Source of the DNA: Chloroflexota bacterium
GTDB taxonomy: Bacteria; Chloroflexota; Anaerolineae; Anaerolineales; UBA4823
Assembly: GCA_029782365.1 (NCBI GenBank)
Contig: JAKOUW010000017.1
Location: 124,001-188,000, forward strand
Direction of reading: 5' to 3'
DNA: 64,000 nucleotides
Both the position numbers and the translations under genes were made by a program. Below, piece after piece: positions 33,001 through 40,298 of this stretch; position 1 is the first letter of the stretch; every line of letters starts with the position of its first letter. The notes under the pieces are model-generated. The model ran no database searches. It saw only the letters and a list, made by a program, of their open reading frames with translations, and was not told the origin of the DNA.

Positions 33001-34876
33001 CCATCAGGTGAGCCAGTTCTGGATGGGCCTCCAGCGAAACGCCGAAGAAGGATGGGCGGTGTAGATGAAGTTCGCCCAGGTTTTCATCGAACAGCATGAG
33101 AGTGGCTGCGTCCGCGCGAAACAGACGCGCCAGTTCCAAAACAGAATAGGACAGGATCTCATCCAGCATGGCGTTGGAGCCAGCCAGACTGGCGATGCGC
33201 CGCAAAGCTTCGGAACGCTGAGCGCGCATTTGATTCTGTTGAGCCAGGGTTGTATTTGCCAGGATAGCGGCAGCCTGGCTGCTGATGATCTCGATCAGGC
33301 GAAAATCATCGGGTTCGAAAAACGAGCCATCCAGTTTATCTGCACACTGCAAGTAACCCAGGCGCTGTCCGCCGGCTACCAATGGCGCCAGAACACACTG
33401 CTGGATGCCAGCAGCCACAGCCATGTGATCGAAACCAAGCACAGCCATTTGTGGATCGTGCGCCGCATCTGCGGCGAACAGGAGCTCACCTGACAGCCAA
33501 AGCGCCTCGGCCGGACTGCCAGGAGATACCGGCAGGCAGTATAGATCGAGCATCTGATCGGGTATGCCCAGGAAAGGCGGCTGAGCTTCGAGCATATGGT
33601 TGGGCTCATTGTAGGTCAAGAAACCAAGCGTCTTAACCGCCAATAAGGGCGCTGGGGCATCCCCATCAGGCTTGCCTGATCCCCCGATCACCTCTACCAG
33701 GCGGGCATACAAATCCTGGGCTTCCTGCGAACTGGCGGAGAGCATGCGCTCGCCGAGGCCCGCCAGGCGCGCCAGACCGGCGTACTCCACCTTGCGGCGC
33801 TGTTCGGCTTCAAACAACACGGCGTTGTTCAAAGCAATGGCAGCCTGGCCAGCCAATACGCTGAGGATTTCCTGGTCGGCTGGGGTGAACGCACGGTGCC
33901 GCAGCGCGGCCAGCTCGAGCGTGCCCACCAGCTCACCCGCCAACAACAGCGGAACGCCCAGGTAAGAGTTGAACGGGTACTGCTGACGGTCAACAGCGGG
34001 TCGAACATCGCGAAAACCATCCACGTCGTCCACGCGCAGCGGAAGCCGCTGGCTGACCAGATATCCGGTGTAGCTGGCTACCTGCCCATCGGGCCCCAGG
34101 GGGTAGCGCTGGGCTGGCTTTTCCAGGCGGCGCTGGTCATCGCTGCCAACAAAGCGGTAAGGAATAAGCTGTTTATGGGCGGCATCCCAACGGGTAATTT
34201 CTACGAAATCGGCAGAGACCAGGCGTTCGACGCTTTCCAAAATGGCGGAGAGGGTTTTCTCCAGCTCCAGGTTGGCCGTCATTAACTGGTTCAGCTCGTT
34301 GAAGATCTCCAACGAGCTGCCCGAGGATATCTGCACGCCAGGTTGGGTGTCGCCCGGCCGGGGCTTGCCGGTAAAAGAAACCTGGACCTGGTGCAGAGTG
34401 ACCAGCATGGCGAGCGAGCTGGCTGGTGAATCCAGGTGGGGCGAGAGCGGGCGGTTCAAAGCAGACAAGGCGATTTGCTGGGGTGAATAAGGCACATAAA
34501 ACGAACGCCCTTCTACCAGGCGTCCATCCAATGAGAAACGGGCTCGCCCTTCGCTGGCGCACAGGCCGAGGAAGATCTCGGAAGGGCGCGCTTTGCGCGC
34601 CAGGCGTTCGAGGTTTGGCTGTTGGTCTTGATAGCCAAACCATTCTTGTGCGGAAGTGTTCGAATAAACCACGCGCCCGCCGGGTTGGACAATCAGGAGG
34701 GCGTCACTGGTGGGGTGAATCTCTGGGGAGACGGGGCGCGATGGCGCCAGGGACATGGTCATCGACTGCTGGGCCTGGCGCTGCCAACCGGGCAGGCGGC
34801 GTGTGAACACCAGGATCAGGATGACAATCGCCAACCCGCCGGCAACCAACAGCATGCTGATACCCAGGTCGTTCAC
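27044..34876 (-). CDS. Giant hybrid-sensor histidine kinase with eleven GAF domains
   Basis: The 2610-residue protein has one N-terminal membrane helix (about 6-25), a PAS-like segment (about 55-130) and then eleven consecutive GAF domains of about 170-190 residues joined by helical linkers. The count is from the recurring pattern of a start helix, a central beta core and a closing (A/V)NQ..(A/I)AI.NA.L helix. A final PAS domain (about 2240-2360) precedes the kinase core, with the phosphoacceptor His2373 in SHELRTP and an ATPase domain with DSGIGI and GNGLGLSI. There is no receiver in the chain. GAF domains bind small ligands such as cyclic nucleotides, haem or bilins; which apply here cannot be told. 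It starts 32 bases after the receiver/GGDEF gene and is followed by a CheY-like gene. Confidence 0.93.
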   Translation of the reverse strand: MNDLGISMLLVAGGLAIVILILVFTRRLPGWQRQAQQSMTMSLAPSRPVSPEIHPTSDALLIVQPGGRVVYSNTSAQEWFGYQDQQPNLERLARKARPSEIFLGLCASEGRARFSLDGRLVEGRSFYVPYSPQQIALSALNRPLSPHLDSPASSLAMLVTLHQVQVSFTGKPRPGDTQPGVQISSGSSLEIFNELNQLMTANLELEKTLSAILESVERLVSADFVEITRWDAAHKQLIPYRFVGSDDQRRLEKPAQRYPLGPDGQVASYTGYLVSQRLPLRVDDVDGFRDVRPAVDRQQYPFNSYLGVPLLLAGELVGTLELAALRHRAFTPADQEILSVLAGQAAIALNNAVLFEAEQRRKVEYAGLARLAGLGERMLSASSQEAQDLYARLVEVIGGSGKPDGDAPAPLLAVKTLGFLTYNEPNHMLEAQPPFLGIPDQMLDLYCLPVSPGSPAEALWLSGELLFAADAAHDPQMAVLGFDHMAVAAGIQQCVLAPLVAGGQRLGYLQCADKLDGSFFEPDDFRLIEIISSQAAAILANTTLAQQNQMRAQRSEALRRIASLAGSNAMLDEILSYSVLELARLFRADAATLMLFDENLGELHLHRPSFFGVSLEAHPELAHLMAPAQSLGEMVTGSNQPLLVENLLTSTRLENDLDPVRALAAYRPLLDLLGARSILVAPLVERDTVAGELLLTSAKPALFDRSALALVSTAANQLGGAIERARLYTQTDESLRRRVAQLLALTRISRELNTTLDLQRVLGLVYDEILKTTHAPCGSIILLDRNSQPGAPQAVAFALGDAAQSDWPGPSELERKVIDEAEPATIADYAVDGIDPPHTAVRSALFAPIGFRGNVAGLISLHSLSPDFFDQTAVEIVQSLAVQAAIALGNAYSYQDQLQRSDLLNRRVETMTALLETSRSLQAGQPLAESLETIAYAIQNASPFSVVLISVFEPSTNLLQRTAAAGVPLTMMNELKQHPQPWESVQALLQNEFRLGNSYLIPFDRAQVIINETNLNVAQVLPTLDGSAERYNQPASWHPEDMCLAPLYRDERLVGLISVDAPRDGLRPDRQTIDALEIFASQAAFVIDTYARISALERSTSQLQSDLLLSRQSAEQAEAQLPGLLGKDQEQTQALQELNRRARQLSACLAISEQANRLENRSDILQVLGSGLLTGMELDTVLIAVLSQGSPRLLHALGNIPPGVNLQALLGQRSPLRLALQNGQALYQHNLAAAPEGQEWQNTPLLANLEAQAFFCWAVPGGGVSGSEPIEAAVLGISRAPLPPFSAEDQQMFTRLANQISFTLLNLALVAETNRSLMEMNLLLEFSRQLGSPDPASLLRTLLSSVKEIIPAVDAGVACLWVDEESSLRPLAALGYPDNERMLQMSYKAGEALPGRVYVSGQVERIAELNFATQYALPAASVLVYRDATAGRLPVASLAVPLSAQSERASASNGGQVNLPSVLGVLVLDNFKTPGAFAASDQNLVAAMARQAALTLENVRLYQATEARSAQMEALAKAAGEISANLDVTSLYATLLERIQTILPHDTATLWMRAGTPGGSPAQRTTFVVQAAQMRAPEGYAVSQERLGQSVALADSRLLTEMTANGQPVVVQDVRQDTRFPTLVEAEYLSWLSLPLMAQGEVAGVLVLEKREANYFSPDRVQVMVAFASQAASALENARLYTDSQRRAQELDQRSRRLALLNRLSNALSETLDLEKILPVASRELLQALPGETERAVSIVVLNERTGAQVRAEQPLRSPALPAPLPDNPLFARLRETQGVFISEDVSQDSELEPLQAYLAAFETRSLLALPLASGADLLGIALLQTNSPYRFTPDEIELSRTIANQVGAALQNARLFAETERLFGETQQRSAELSALFDLGVNLTQVRAEQRLLDLTFDQVVRLLKPDAVLVALLRGENQLEINVYEDGARQPQLTIDRSGGSYSEYVIQSNRPLLLKDTHAGETPVSGIRLGVLSCACWLGVPLVARGAPTGVLSVQSYTPNAYDEDDLRLVEQVANQLSVAIDNAQLFGQVESYAADLEQRVNERTDQLAREHRRIQSLLAITTELSASLDLDLVLNRTLKVINETVGAEHASILLNQLDSPYLLLRASSGYMGEVPKGGVVSTMKRSEGLAGWVIASRQAVMVEDVWADPRWIPREDGTRQHRSALAIPLQVGEEILGALMLYNRESNSFLADQLDLMQATAKQIAVAINNAQLYSLIRDQAERLGDMLRSQHIETSRSQAILEAVADGVLVTDARRLITLFNASAEQILGLKRGEVLGRSLMHFGGLFGAAGQEWFQTIEHWSENPRGYQPGDTYEQQIVLDNRRVIAVHLSPVRLRNDFLGTVSIFRDITHQVEVDRLKSEFVATVSHELRTPMTSIKGYVDIMLMGAAGSFTPQQVRFLEVVKTNTERLAILVNDLLDVSRIEAGKIDLSLQPLDLRQLVDDVLGALKRRMEMEGRQMEVHREAPANLPLVHGDRSRILQVLENLVGNAYQYTLPGGKIEIALCAAGDAVQVDVRDSGIGIRAEDRGRIFERFFRGHDPLVYASSGNGLGLSIAKTMVEMHNGRIWFDSSGEPGEGSTFSFTLPVYTADAAPDGALQSNHMKRE

Positions 34877-34908
34877 CGCTGAGACTCGCTTCCGTGCTCC
34901 AAAAAACT

Positions 34909-35790
34909 TTATCCTTCGCGGCGGCGCGCTTCGGACGCCAACTCGGTGATCTCGCGGATATCTGCGAACTGGTATTCTGCAGGAGTGACGGTGCCAATCG
35001 ACAATTTCATCAGGCCGACCTGCTGGTTTTCACCGCCGGGCAGCAAGAGATAGCCGCGCTCACGATCCATGAAATTGTAGTGACTCAACACTTCTTCGGC
35101 AAAACGGGTTTTCAATTTCTGGCGGATGGCCGGAGCAGCCGCCTGTGAGGTAACGACAATGAAATTGTCTCCGCCGGCATGGCCAACGAAGTCGTTGGGG
35201 GTGCCCATTTCATCCAGCACTTCATTAATAAGCATCGCCATAAAGCGCAAAACATCGCCGCCAGCCACAAAGCCATAGGCGTCTTTGAATGGTTCGAAGT
35301 TGGCGATGCGCACATCCATCAACGCCCAATTTTGCTGGCGAATAATGCGCCGCAGGTGATCTTCGATCAGGCGCCCGGAAGGCAACCCAGATTGGGGGTC
35401 GGTGAGGTTCTGCTGTTCGGCGCGGTTGATGGCGCGCGAGACACGCAGGCGCAGTTCATCAATATCGAACGGCTTGGTGATGTAATCGTCTGCGCCCAGC
35501 TCCAGCCCGGCAAGCTTATCGTGGCGTTCATCTTTTTGGGTCAGGAAAATGATCGGCACGTGGCTGGTGCGGATATTTGTGCGCAGAGAACGGCACACTT
35601 CGAAACCATCGATATCCGGAAGCATGATATCCAGGATGATCAGATGCGGCAGGTTGGTGCGCGTTTTTTCCAGAGCTGTCGAGCCGCGCGGCGCTAAATC
35701 TACCTCAAAGTTCATGCCGCTGAAGAATATCTGCAGCATGTTGGCGATGTCGGCGTCGTCTTCAACGATCAATAAGCGAGATTTACTCAT
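34909..35790 (-). CDS. Response regulator with degenerate GGDEF-like output domain
   Basis: The 293-residue protein has a receiver domain (Asp10/Asp11 pair region, phosphoacceptor Asp54 in LIILDIMLPD, Lys in ITKPFD near 107). A domain with diguanylate-cyclase similarity follows at about 130-285. The signature loop reads HAGGDNF (GGDNF at 206-210), so the catalytic Glu of GGDEF is Asn, and the upstream metal-binding motif is altered to MDVRIANFEPFKDAYGF. It is unlikely to make cyclic di-GMP and may bind GTP or act through contacts. It lies between the acyl-reductase homologue and the giant kinase gene. Confidence 0.88.
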   Translation of the reverse strand: MSKSRLLIVEDDADIANMLQIFFSGMNFEVDLAPRGSTALEKTRTNLPHLIILDIMLPDIDGFEVCRSLRTNIRTSHVPIIFLTQKDERHDKLAGLELGADDYITKPFDIDELRLRVSRAINRAEQQNLTDPQSGLPSGRLIEDHLRRIIRQQNWALMDVRIANFEPFKDAYGFVAGGDVLRFMAMLINEVLDEMGTPNDFVGHAGGDNFIVVTSQAAAPAIRQKLKTRFAEEVLSHYNFMDRERGYLLLPGGENQQVGLMKLSIGTVTPAEYQFADIREITELASEARRREG

Positions 35791-35825
35791 GATTCACCAC
35801 CTGGTCAAACAATTTCTTTCTCCTA

Positions 35826-36920
35826 TCATTGGCGGTGCGCGGCGCGGCGCACCTGTTCGATTTGTTCAGCCGTCACGGGCCGCTCGAATGAACGGAAACC
35901 ACTCAGGCGAAAGCCGTGTTTGCTGGCGATCTGGCGAATTTCATTCACATGCGCCAGGTCAAAGTTCTTTCCGATCGTGTAATCTGCAAAGCGGCCTTCG
36001 AGGGCCAGCGCCATCGTCTCGGCCATGCAGGCAAAAGCCTGGCGCGGTGGGAGACCAAAATTGAAGTGAAAATCAACTGCCGGACCGCCAGGAGTATCTA
36101 CCATTCCCCCGTCGATCACCAGGACGTCTGGCCGTTTTCCGGCCAGGCTGGCTGCGACATCGCGCGGGCGGGCGACATCGCACACCACAGCGCCGGCCTG
36201 CAAGCAGGCAGGATCAACCACTGCATCAATGGCGCTGGTGACGGTGAGCACCAGATGAGCGCGGCGCAGTTCGGCCAGGTCAGTAGAAATCGTGACATTC
36301 ACCCCTGGGCAGCGAGCTTGCAGATGAGCCTGGAGGGCTTCCAGGGCGGGACGGCGGCGGGCAAACAACACCAATTCAGCGGGCGGCGTGGCGGCGCAGG
36401 CCAGCATCTCGGCGCACACCCGGCCTATCGAACCCGTTGCACCAACAATCGCCGCGCAGGCAGACTCTAGGGGTATCTCCATTTGACGGGCAGCTTCCCA
36501 AATCGCTTCTACGGCTACAGCCACGGTGTATGCATCTCCGGTCGTTACAGGAATATCCAGGGTTTCAGCCACTGTCACCCCGGCGTCGCCGACAACCGAG
36601 GTGAACGCGCCCAACCCCAGGATAGAAGCGCCCAGGCGTTCGGCCAGGCGCCCAGTTTCTATAATCTTAGTATAAACCTTCTTTTCAGGCAACCCCAAAA
36701 AGTGCTGAGGGCTGAGGGGACAGGCCAGCAGATAGCCTTTAATCGCTTTTCCGGTAGCCGCAGAGGTCACGCCTTCAACTTCAGAGAGGAAGACCGGCGG
36801 CCAAAGCGGGGAAAGGTGGTAAATCATCCAATCGCTGGCGATGCGACCCAACAGCGGGTATTTGCGCTGGATATCGCGGCGCGGGTTGAGCGGGTGGATG
36901 ATGAAAGCGAAACTATCCAT
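35826..36920 (-). CDS. Homologue of long-chain acyl-ACP reductase (AAR)
   Basis: The 364-residue protein resembles the cyanobacterial acyl-[acyl carrier protein] reductase that makes fatty aldehydes. It has the FAFIIHPLN start, TSAATGKAIKGY near 52-63, LGLGAFTSVV near 101-110, the nucleotide-binding AIVGATGSIG at 157-166 and IDGGMVDTPGG near 269-279. The C-terminal FACMAETMALALEGRFADYTIGKN segment contains Cys298 at the position of the catalytic Cys of the cyanobacterial enzyme. The likely reaction is NADPH-dependent reduction of an acyl thioester to aldehyde. No aldehyde-deformylating oxygenase gene, its usual cyanobacterial partner, is seen here. The neighbours are a beta-helix protein, a V4R protein and hydrolases. 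Confidence 0.82.
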   Translation of the reverse strand: MDSFAFIIHPLNPRRDIQRKYPLLGRIASDWMIYHLSPLWPPVFLSEVEGVTSAATGKAIKGYLLACPLSPQHFLGLPEKKVYTKIIETGRLAERLGASILGLGAFTSVVGDAGVTVAETLDIPVTTGDAYTVAVAVEAIWEAARQMEIPLESACAAIVGATGSIGRVCAEMLACAATPPAELVLFARRRPALEALQAHLQARCPGVNVTISTDLAELRRAHLVLTVTSAIDAVVDPACLQAGAVVCDVARPRDVAASLAGKRPDVLVIDGGMVDTPGGPAVDFHFNFGLPPRQAFACMAETMALALEGRFADYTIGKNFDLAHVNEIRQIASKHGFRLSGFRSFERPVTAEQIEQVRRAAHRQ

Positions 36921-36946
36921 GACGGCCCCAGAGGGCTGCCTCTTGG

Positions 36947-38236
36947 TTACCAGGATTCTTCGACTGCTTCGCCCGGCCGCGGGTACAGGCGGGGGTGAAG
37001 GTTGGCGAATTTGAGCTTGTGGTGGTCGCTCTCTTCGAAACGGATATCCTTGTCGATCACCCGGCGCTCGCGCGAGGCGAAGAGCACCACATCCGATTCG
37101 ATGGTGCGGGCGGGGAAGATAACCATGCCCGCACCCAGCCGGCAGTTATGGCCCACGCAGCCGCCCAGCACCGGACGGTTGGCGTTGCTTAAACGGGCGT
37201 TGCCGTCCAGGGCGCGGATCGGCGAGGGCAGCAGGTTGAAATCGGTGAAGGTGGAACCGGCGCCGATAAACGTATTGCGGCCCACCACACACATTTGCAG
37301 GCAGGTATTTTGCGCGACCATTGAGTTGTCCATTAAGGTAGTCATGAACAAGGAAGCGCGAAACGGCAGGAAAGCCCCATCGCCAACCACGGAAAGCATC
37401 AACTGGCAGCCCTGCCCGACATTGACGTTGTCTCCAATGATGCAGTTCTCGATCACGGCACCGGCGTCCACATTGACGTTGTCGCCGATGGTGGTGGGTC
37501 CAAAAATCTGCGCGCCTGGGTGGATGGTGCAATTCTTGCCGATGCGCACCAGGCTGGAAGTCGAAAGCACCTGCCGCCCCTCGTACAGGGCATGCCAGAG
37601 CACTCCCAGCTTATACAAAAGATCGGTGTCCAGCCGGGCCGAATAACGTTGAGCGCGGCCGAACACGCCAAAAACGACATCGGCGATGAAAATATGCACC
37701 CAGGTGTCGATGGCAATCAGCGAGCGCATCGGCGCCTGGAAAGTCAGGTCGCCCTGTTCATATGCCATGTAGGTGGGCACGTGATAATAACCGGCTTCGC
37801 GCGCCTGCAGGTCAATAATCAGCGGCGCCACATCCGTTTCCTGGACGCCAAAGGTGCCCTTCGGGTAATACCACAGGTCGGCCAGGTAGCAGTCGCCAGC
37901 GCGAGTGTAAGAGACACTAAGCGGCAAAGCGTGCTCGTAAAAGGCGCGGTCTGCGGTACTGAACGCTGCCCGGCAGGGTTTGCCCAACAGGTGCGCTTCA
38001 CTCAAAAAAACATACATATAGATAGAATCGAAAAATAAATTGTCGCGGTACACCAGGCACTCTTCGTGCACTTCTGGCAGGGGCTCAGAACCAGTGACCT
38101 CAAGCTCGCGATGCACATAAGGTGTCAATACATCGCGCTGCAGGAGCCACAGCGGTTTATTCAGGATGCGCAAATCACGCGCGCGTTCATTGAACGGGGC
38201 CAGATAGCGCGGGTCTTGCAGGATGATTTTGAGCAT
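36947..38236 (-). CDS. Left-handed beta-helix (hexapeptide-repeat) protein
   Basis: The 429-residue protein has an N-terminal part of about 230 residues without a recognised family, then a run of hexapeptide-type turns from about 232 to 395 (IGKNCTIHPGAQIFGPTTIGDNVNVDAGAVIENCIIGDNV and later GRNTFIGAGSTFTD, GHNCRLGAGMVIFP). Such helices occur in acyltransferases and nucleotidyltransferases, but no sugar-nucleotide motif is evident in the first half. It could transfer an acyl group or form a scaffold. It sits between the V4R gene (29 bases) and the acyl-reductase gene (26 bases), so work on an acyl intermediate is a reasonable guess. Confidence 0.72.
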   Translation of the reverse strand: MLKIILQDPRYLAPFNERARDLRILNKPLWLLQRDVLTPYVHRELEVTGSEPLPEVHEECLVYRDNLFFDSIYMYVFLSEAHLLGKPCRAAFSTADRAFYEHALPLSVSYTRAGDCYLADLWYYPKGTFGVQETDVAPLIIDLQAREAGYYHVPTYMAYEQGDLTFQAPMRSLIAIDTWVHIFIADVVFGVFGRAQRYSARLDTDLLYKLGVLWHALYEGRQVLSTSSLVRIGKNCTIHPGAQIFGPTTIGDNVNVDAGAVIENCIIGDNVNVGQGCQLMLSVVGDGAFLPFRASLFMTTLMDNSMVAQNTCLQMCVVGRNTFIGAGSTFTDFNLLPSPIRALDGNARLSNANRPVLGGCVGHNCRLGAGMVIFPARTIESDVVLFASRERRVIDKDIRFEESDHHKLKFANLHPRLYPRPGEAVEESW

Positions 38237-38265
38237 AGCTACGGCCTGGCTTGGGAGGTGATCAT

Positions 38266-38883
38266 TTACTCGGTGGGTTGTTTATCCACCTGGATGAGGC
38301 ACTGCTGGTCGCCGCGCGCCACGCATTGTACTTCTTCGATATTGAAATACTTGCCGCCGCTGGCCCAATGCAAGGCTTCTTGCAGGAGGCCGACGGCCAG
38401 GTGGCAGGCAGGCTCGATAGTGTGGCGCTCCCAGCAAACCGGGCAGCGCTCGATAATCCACAAAAAATGCGCCGGCGTTTCATCGATGCGAACCCGCTGG
38501 TCGCTGAACTTATTGAACACCTGCGCGAAGCTGGCGGCGCCATCCCGCAGGCGGATTTCCTGCGGTTTCAGGCGGAATGCCAGCTCGGTGACGCCGATCA
38601 GCGAGCCAAATTCGCGCAAACCATGGCGAAAGCAGGCCCGGCCGGTGCGCAGAGCAACCCCTCGCCCACCGCGTGGGCCGTACAGCTGTTCGAGGGCATG
38701 CTGAATCTGCGCCAGCGTATGAAATGAAAACTTGAGATCGAAACTATTTTGTGGGTAATTGTCGATCAATTCTGATAATCCCGCCTGGTTCAACACAGCA
38801 TTCAAACCGGTGCGCCCGATGACCTCCTCCATCGCCAGGCAGATAATCCGGCCCATTTTTTCCGGGTAAAAATAATCAGGCAT
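38266..38883 (-). CDS. V4R-domain protein
   Basis: The 205-residue protein ends in a V4R (4-vinyl reductase) domain, about residues 135-203: ERCPVCWERHTIEPACHLAVGLLQEALHWA, then IEEVQCVARGDQQCLIQVDK. The Cys residues around 147, 150, 159 and later are typical of the small-molecule or metal-binding pocket. V4R domains bind hydrophobic molecules in aromatic-compound regulators and in bacteriochlorophyll reductase accessory proteins. No DNA-binding or ATPase domain is fused, so it is likely a ligand-binding sensor or carrier. Its start overlaps the end of the active hydrolase gene by eight bases. Confidence 0.78.
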   Translation of the reverse strand: MPDYFYPEKMGRIICLAMEEVIGRTGLNAVLNQAGLSELIDNYPQNSFDLKFSFHTLAQIQHALEQLYGPRGGRGVALRTGRACFRHGLREFGSLIGVTELAFRLKPQEIRLRDGAASFAQVFNKFSDQRVRIDETPAHFLWIIERCPVCWERHTIEPACHLAVGLLQEALHWASGGKYFNIEEVQCVARGDQQCLIQVDKQPTE

Positions 38884-39658
38884 CCAGAAATTCCTTTAAT
38901 ATAGATTGGAAACGTTGCGGAATATCCAACATGGGAAAATGACCGGCGTCGCTAAACCGTTCGATGCGCGCCTCCGGCACACCAGTCAGCAGAGGCCGCC
39001 ATTGAGCCGGGTGAACGACGATGTCTTTGTCACCGTACATGCCCATGACCGGCACTTTGATCTGGCACAGCCCACTGCGCAAGTCGGTGCGCCGCAGAGA
39101 AGCGATGCTGTAGAGGAACGATTCGAGCGTGGTGCTGGAAAGATCGCGGTCCATCATTTGCGGCCAGGTTGGATCCTTGGTGTACAGCGGTCCCAAAAGC
39201 CGATAAAAAAGTCTGAAGGCCCACATGTTATGGTACACCACGTATGCCGGGATTTTCATGCCAAAAAGTTTCAATAGAAAGTTGAGCGACTCGCCTTCGA
39301 TGGGCGAGCCTATGACGACCACTTTGCGCGCCCGCTCCGGAAAGCGCATGGCCACCGACAGGCTGACGGTGCCTCCCATGCTGTGCCCAACCAGCGGCGC
39401 AGAGATAATACCAAGCTGCTCCATGAATTGGTCTACCAAAGAGACGAAATCTTGCACATCGTAGGTATCGCGCTTCTTACCCGATTCACCAAAACCCCAA
39501 AAATCGAGCGCATACGTGCGGTAATACTGGCCGAGGAAGCCCATCGTGTCATGCCATAACCCCCACGAACCAAGCCAGCCGTGCAGCAAGATCACCGGCC
39601 GGCCGCGACCATACACTTCATAATGAACGATGCCCTGGTCAGTTGTTATCGAGGACAC
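38876..39658 (-). CDS. Alpha/beta hydrolase with intact catalytic triad
   Basis: The 260-residue protein has the oxyanion HGWLGSW near 25-31, nucleophile elbow GHSMGG near 92-97, Asp in GMYGDKDIVV and His in DAGHFPMLDIP. Its N-terminal half (IVHYEVYGRGRPVILLHGW) is clearly paralogous to the hydrolase at 25865-26653. Substrate is unknown; an ester or thioester of a fatty acid would fit the nearby acyl-reductase homologue, but this is inference. The stop overlaps the V4R start, indicating translational coupling. Confidence 0.88.
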   Translation of the reverse strand: MSSITTDQGIVHYEVYGRGRPVILLHGWLGSWGLWHDTMGFLGQYYRTYALDFWGFGESGKKRDTYDVQDFVSLVDQFMEQLGIISAPLVGHSMGGTVSLSVAMRFPERARKVVVIGSPIEGESLNFLLKLFGMKIPAYVVYHNMWAFRLFYRLLGPLYTKDPTWPQMMDRDLSSTTLESFLYSIASLRRTDLRSGLCQIKVPVMGMYGDKDIVVHPAQWRPLLTGVPEARIERFSDAGHFPMLDIPQRFQSILKEFLDA

Positions 39659-39737
39659 GCGCCCTCCTCAGCCAGAGCGCGCGGCAGGGCATTTGCCAAC
39701 CACCCGTGAAACCTGCGCAGCATGTGACCGTGCAAAT

Positions 39738-40274
39738 TTACTCCGCCTCATCCATTTCAGCCAGGATGGTGTACAGCAGTTCCAACAGCACCGTCTTGAC
39801 GGTTTCTTTCTGCCTGGCGACGCAGGGCAGAAGTTTCACCTTAGGATCCAGCCGCAGAGCGATGCGCATATCATCCAATTCCCAGGCATCCTCGCGATCC
39901 TGCTTATTGGCGGCTACCACGTACGGGGTAGGCGCGTAAGCGCGAAAAGTCTCCAGGATATTGCGCGCCTCGCGAAAGGTTTCGGGACGTGTGGAATCGA
40001 CCATTACGATGAACCCAAGCATACCTTCAGAGAGGATCTCCCACATGAAATCGAAGCGGCGCTGGCCGGGTGTACCGAAGAGATACAGTACCAGGTTATC
40101 ATCGACTGTTATGCGGCCGAAGTCCATAGCAACCGTGGTGTAATTTTTGACTTTTTCCGCCTCCGAGGAGATTTTGCGCTCGGTTGAAACGACATCGATT
40201 TCACTGACCGAGCGGATAAATTCGGTCTTACCAGCGTTGAAGGGTCCAGTGACCACCATTTTGACAGTTTGCAT
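39738..40274 (-). CDS. MglA/Rup-like small GTPase
   Basis: The 178-residue protein has a Ras-like G domain: G1 loop GPFNAGKT at 10-17, switch Thr in NYTTVAMDFG, G3 in LFGTPGQRRF at 65-74 and G4 NKQD at 123-126. Bacterial members of this group (MglA, conservon GTPases) act in polarity, motility and signalling and often pair with Roadblock or PatA-like proteins. Here the preceding gene, 24 bases upstream, encodes a DUF4388 protein. A membrane-proximal signalling switch is likely. Confidence 0.92.
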   Translation of the reverse strand: MQTVKMVVTGPFNAGKTEFIRSVSEIDVVSTERKISSEAEKVKNYTTVAMDFGRITVDDNLVLYLFGTPGQRRFDFMWEILSEGMLGFIVMVDSTRPETFREARNILETFRAYAPTPYVVAANKQDREDAWELDDMRIALRLDPKVKLLPCVARQKETVKTVLLELLYTILAEMDEAE

Positions 40275-40298
40275 ACGAAGGTCCTCTATTGAAAAGGG

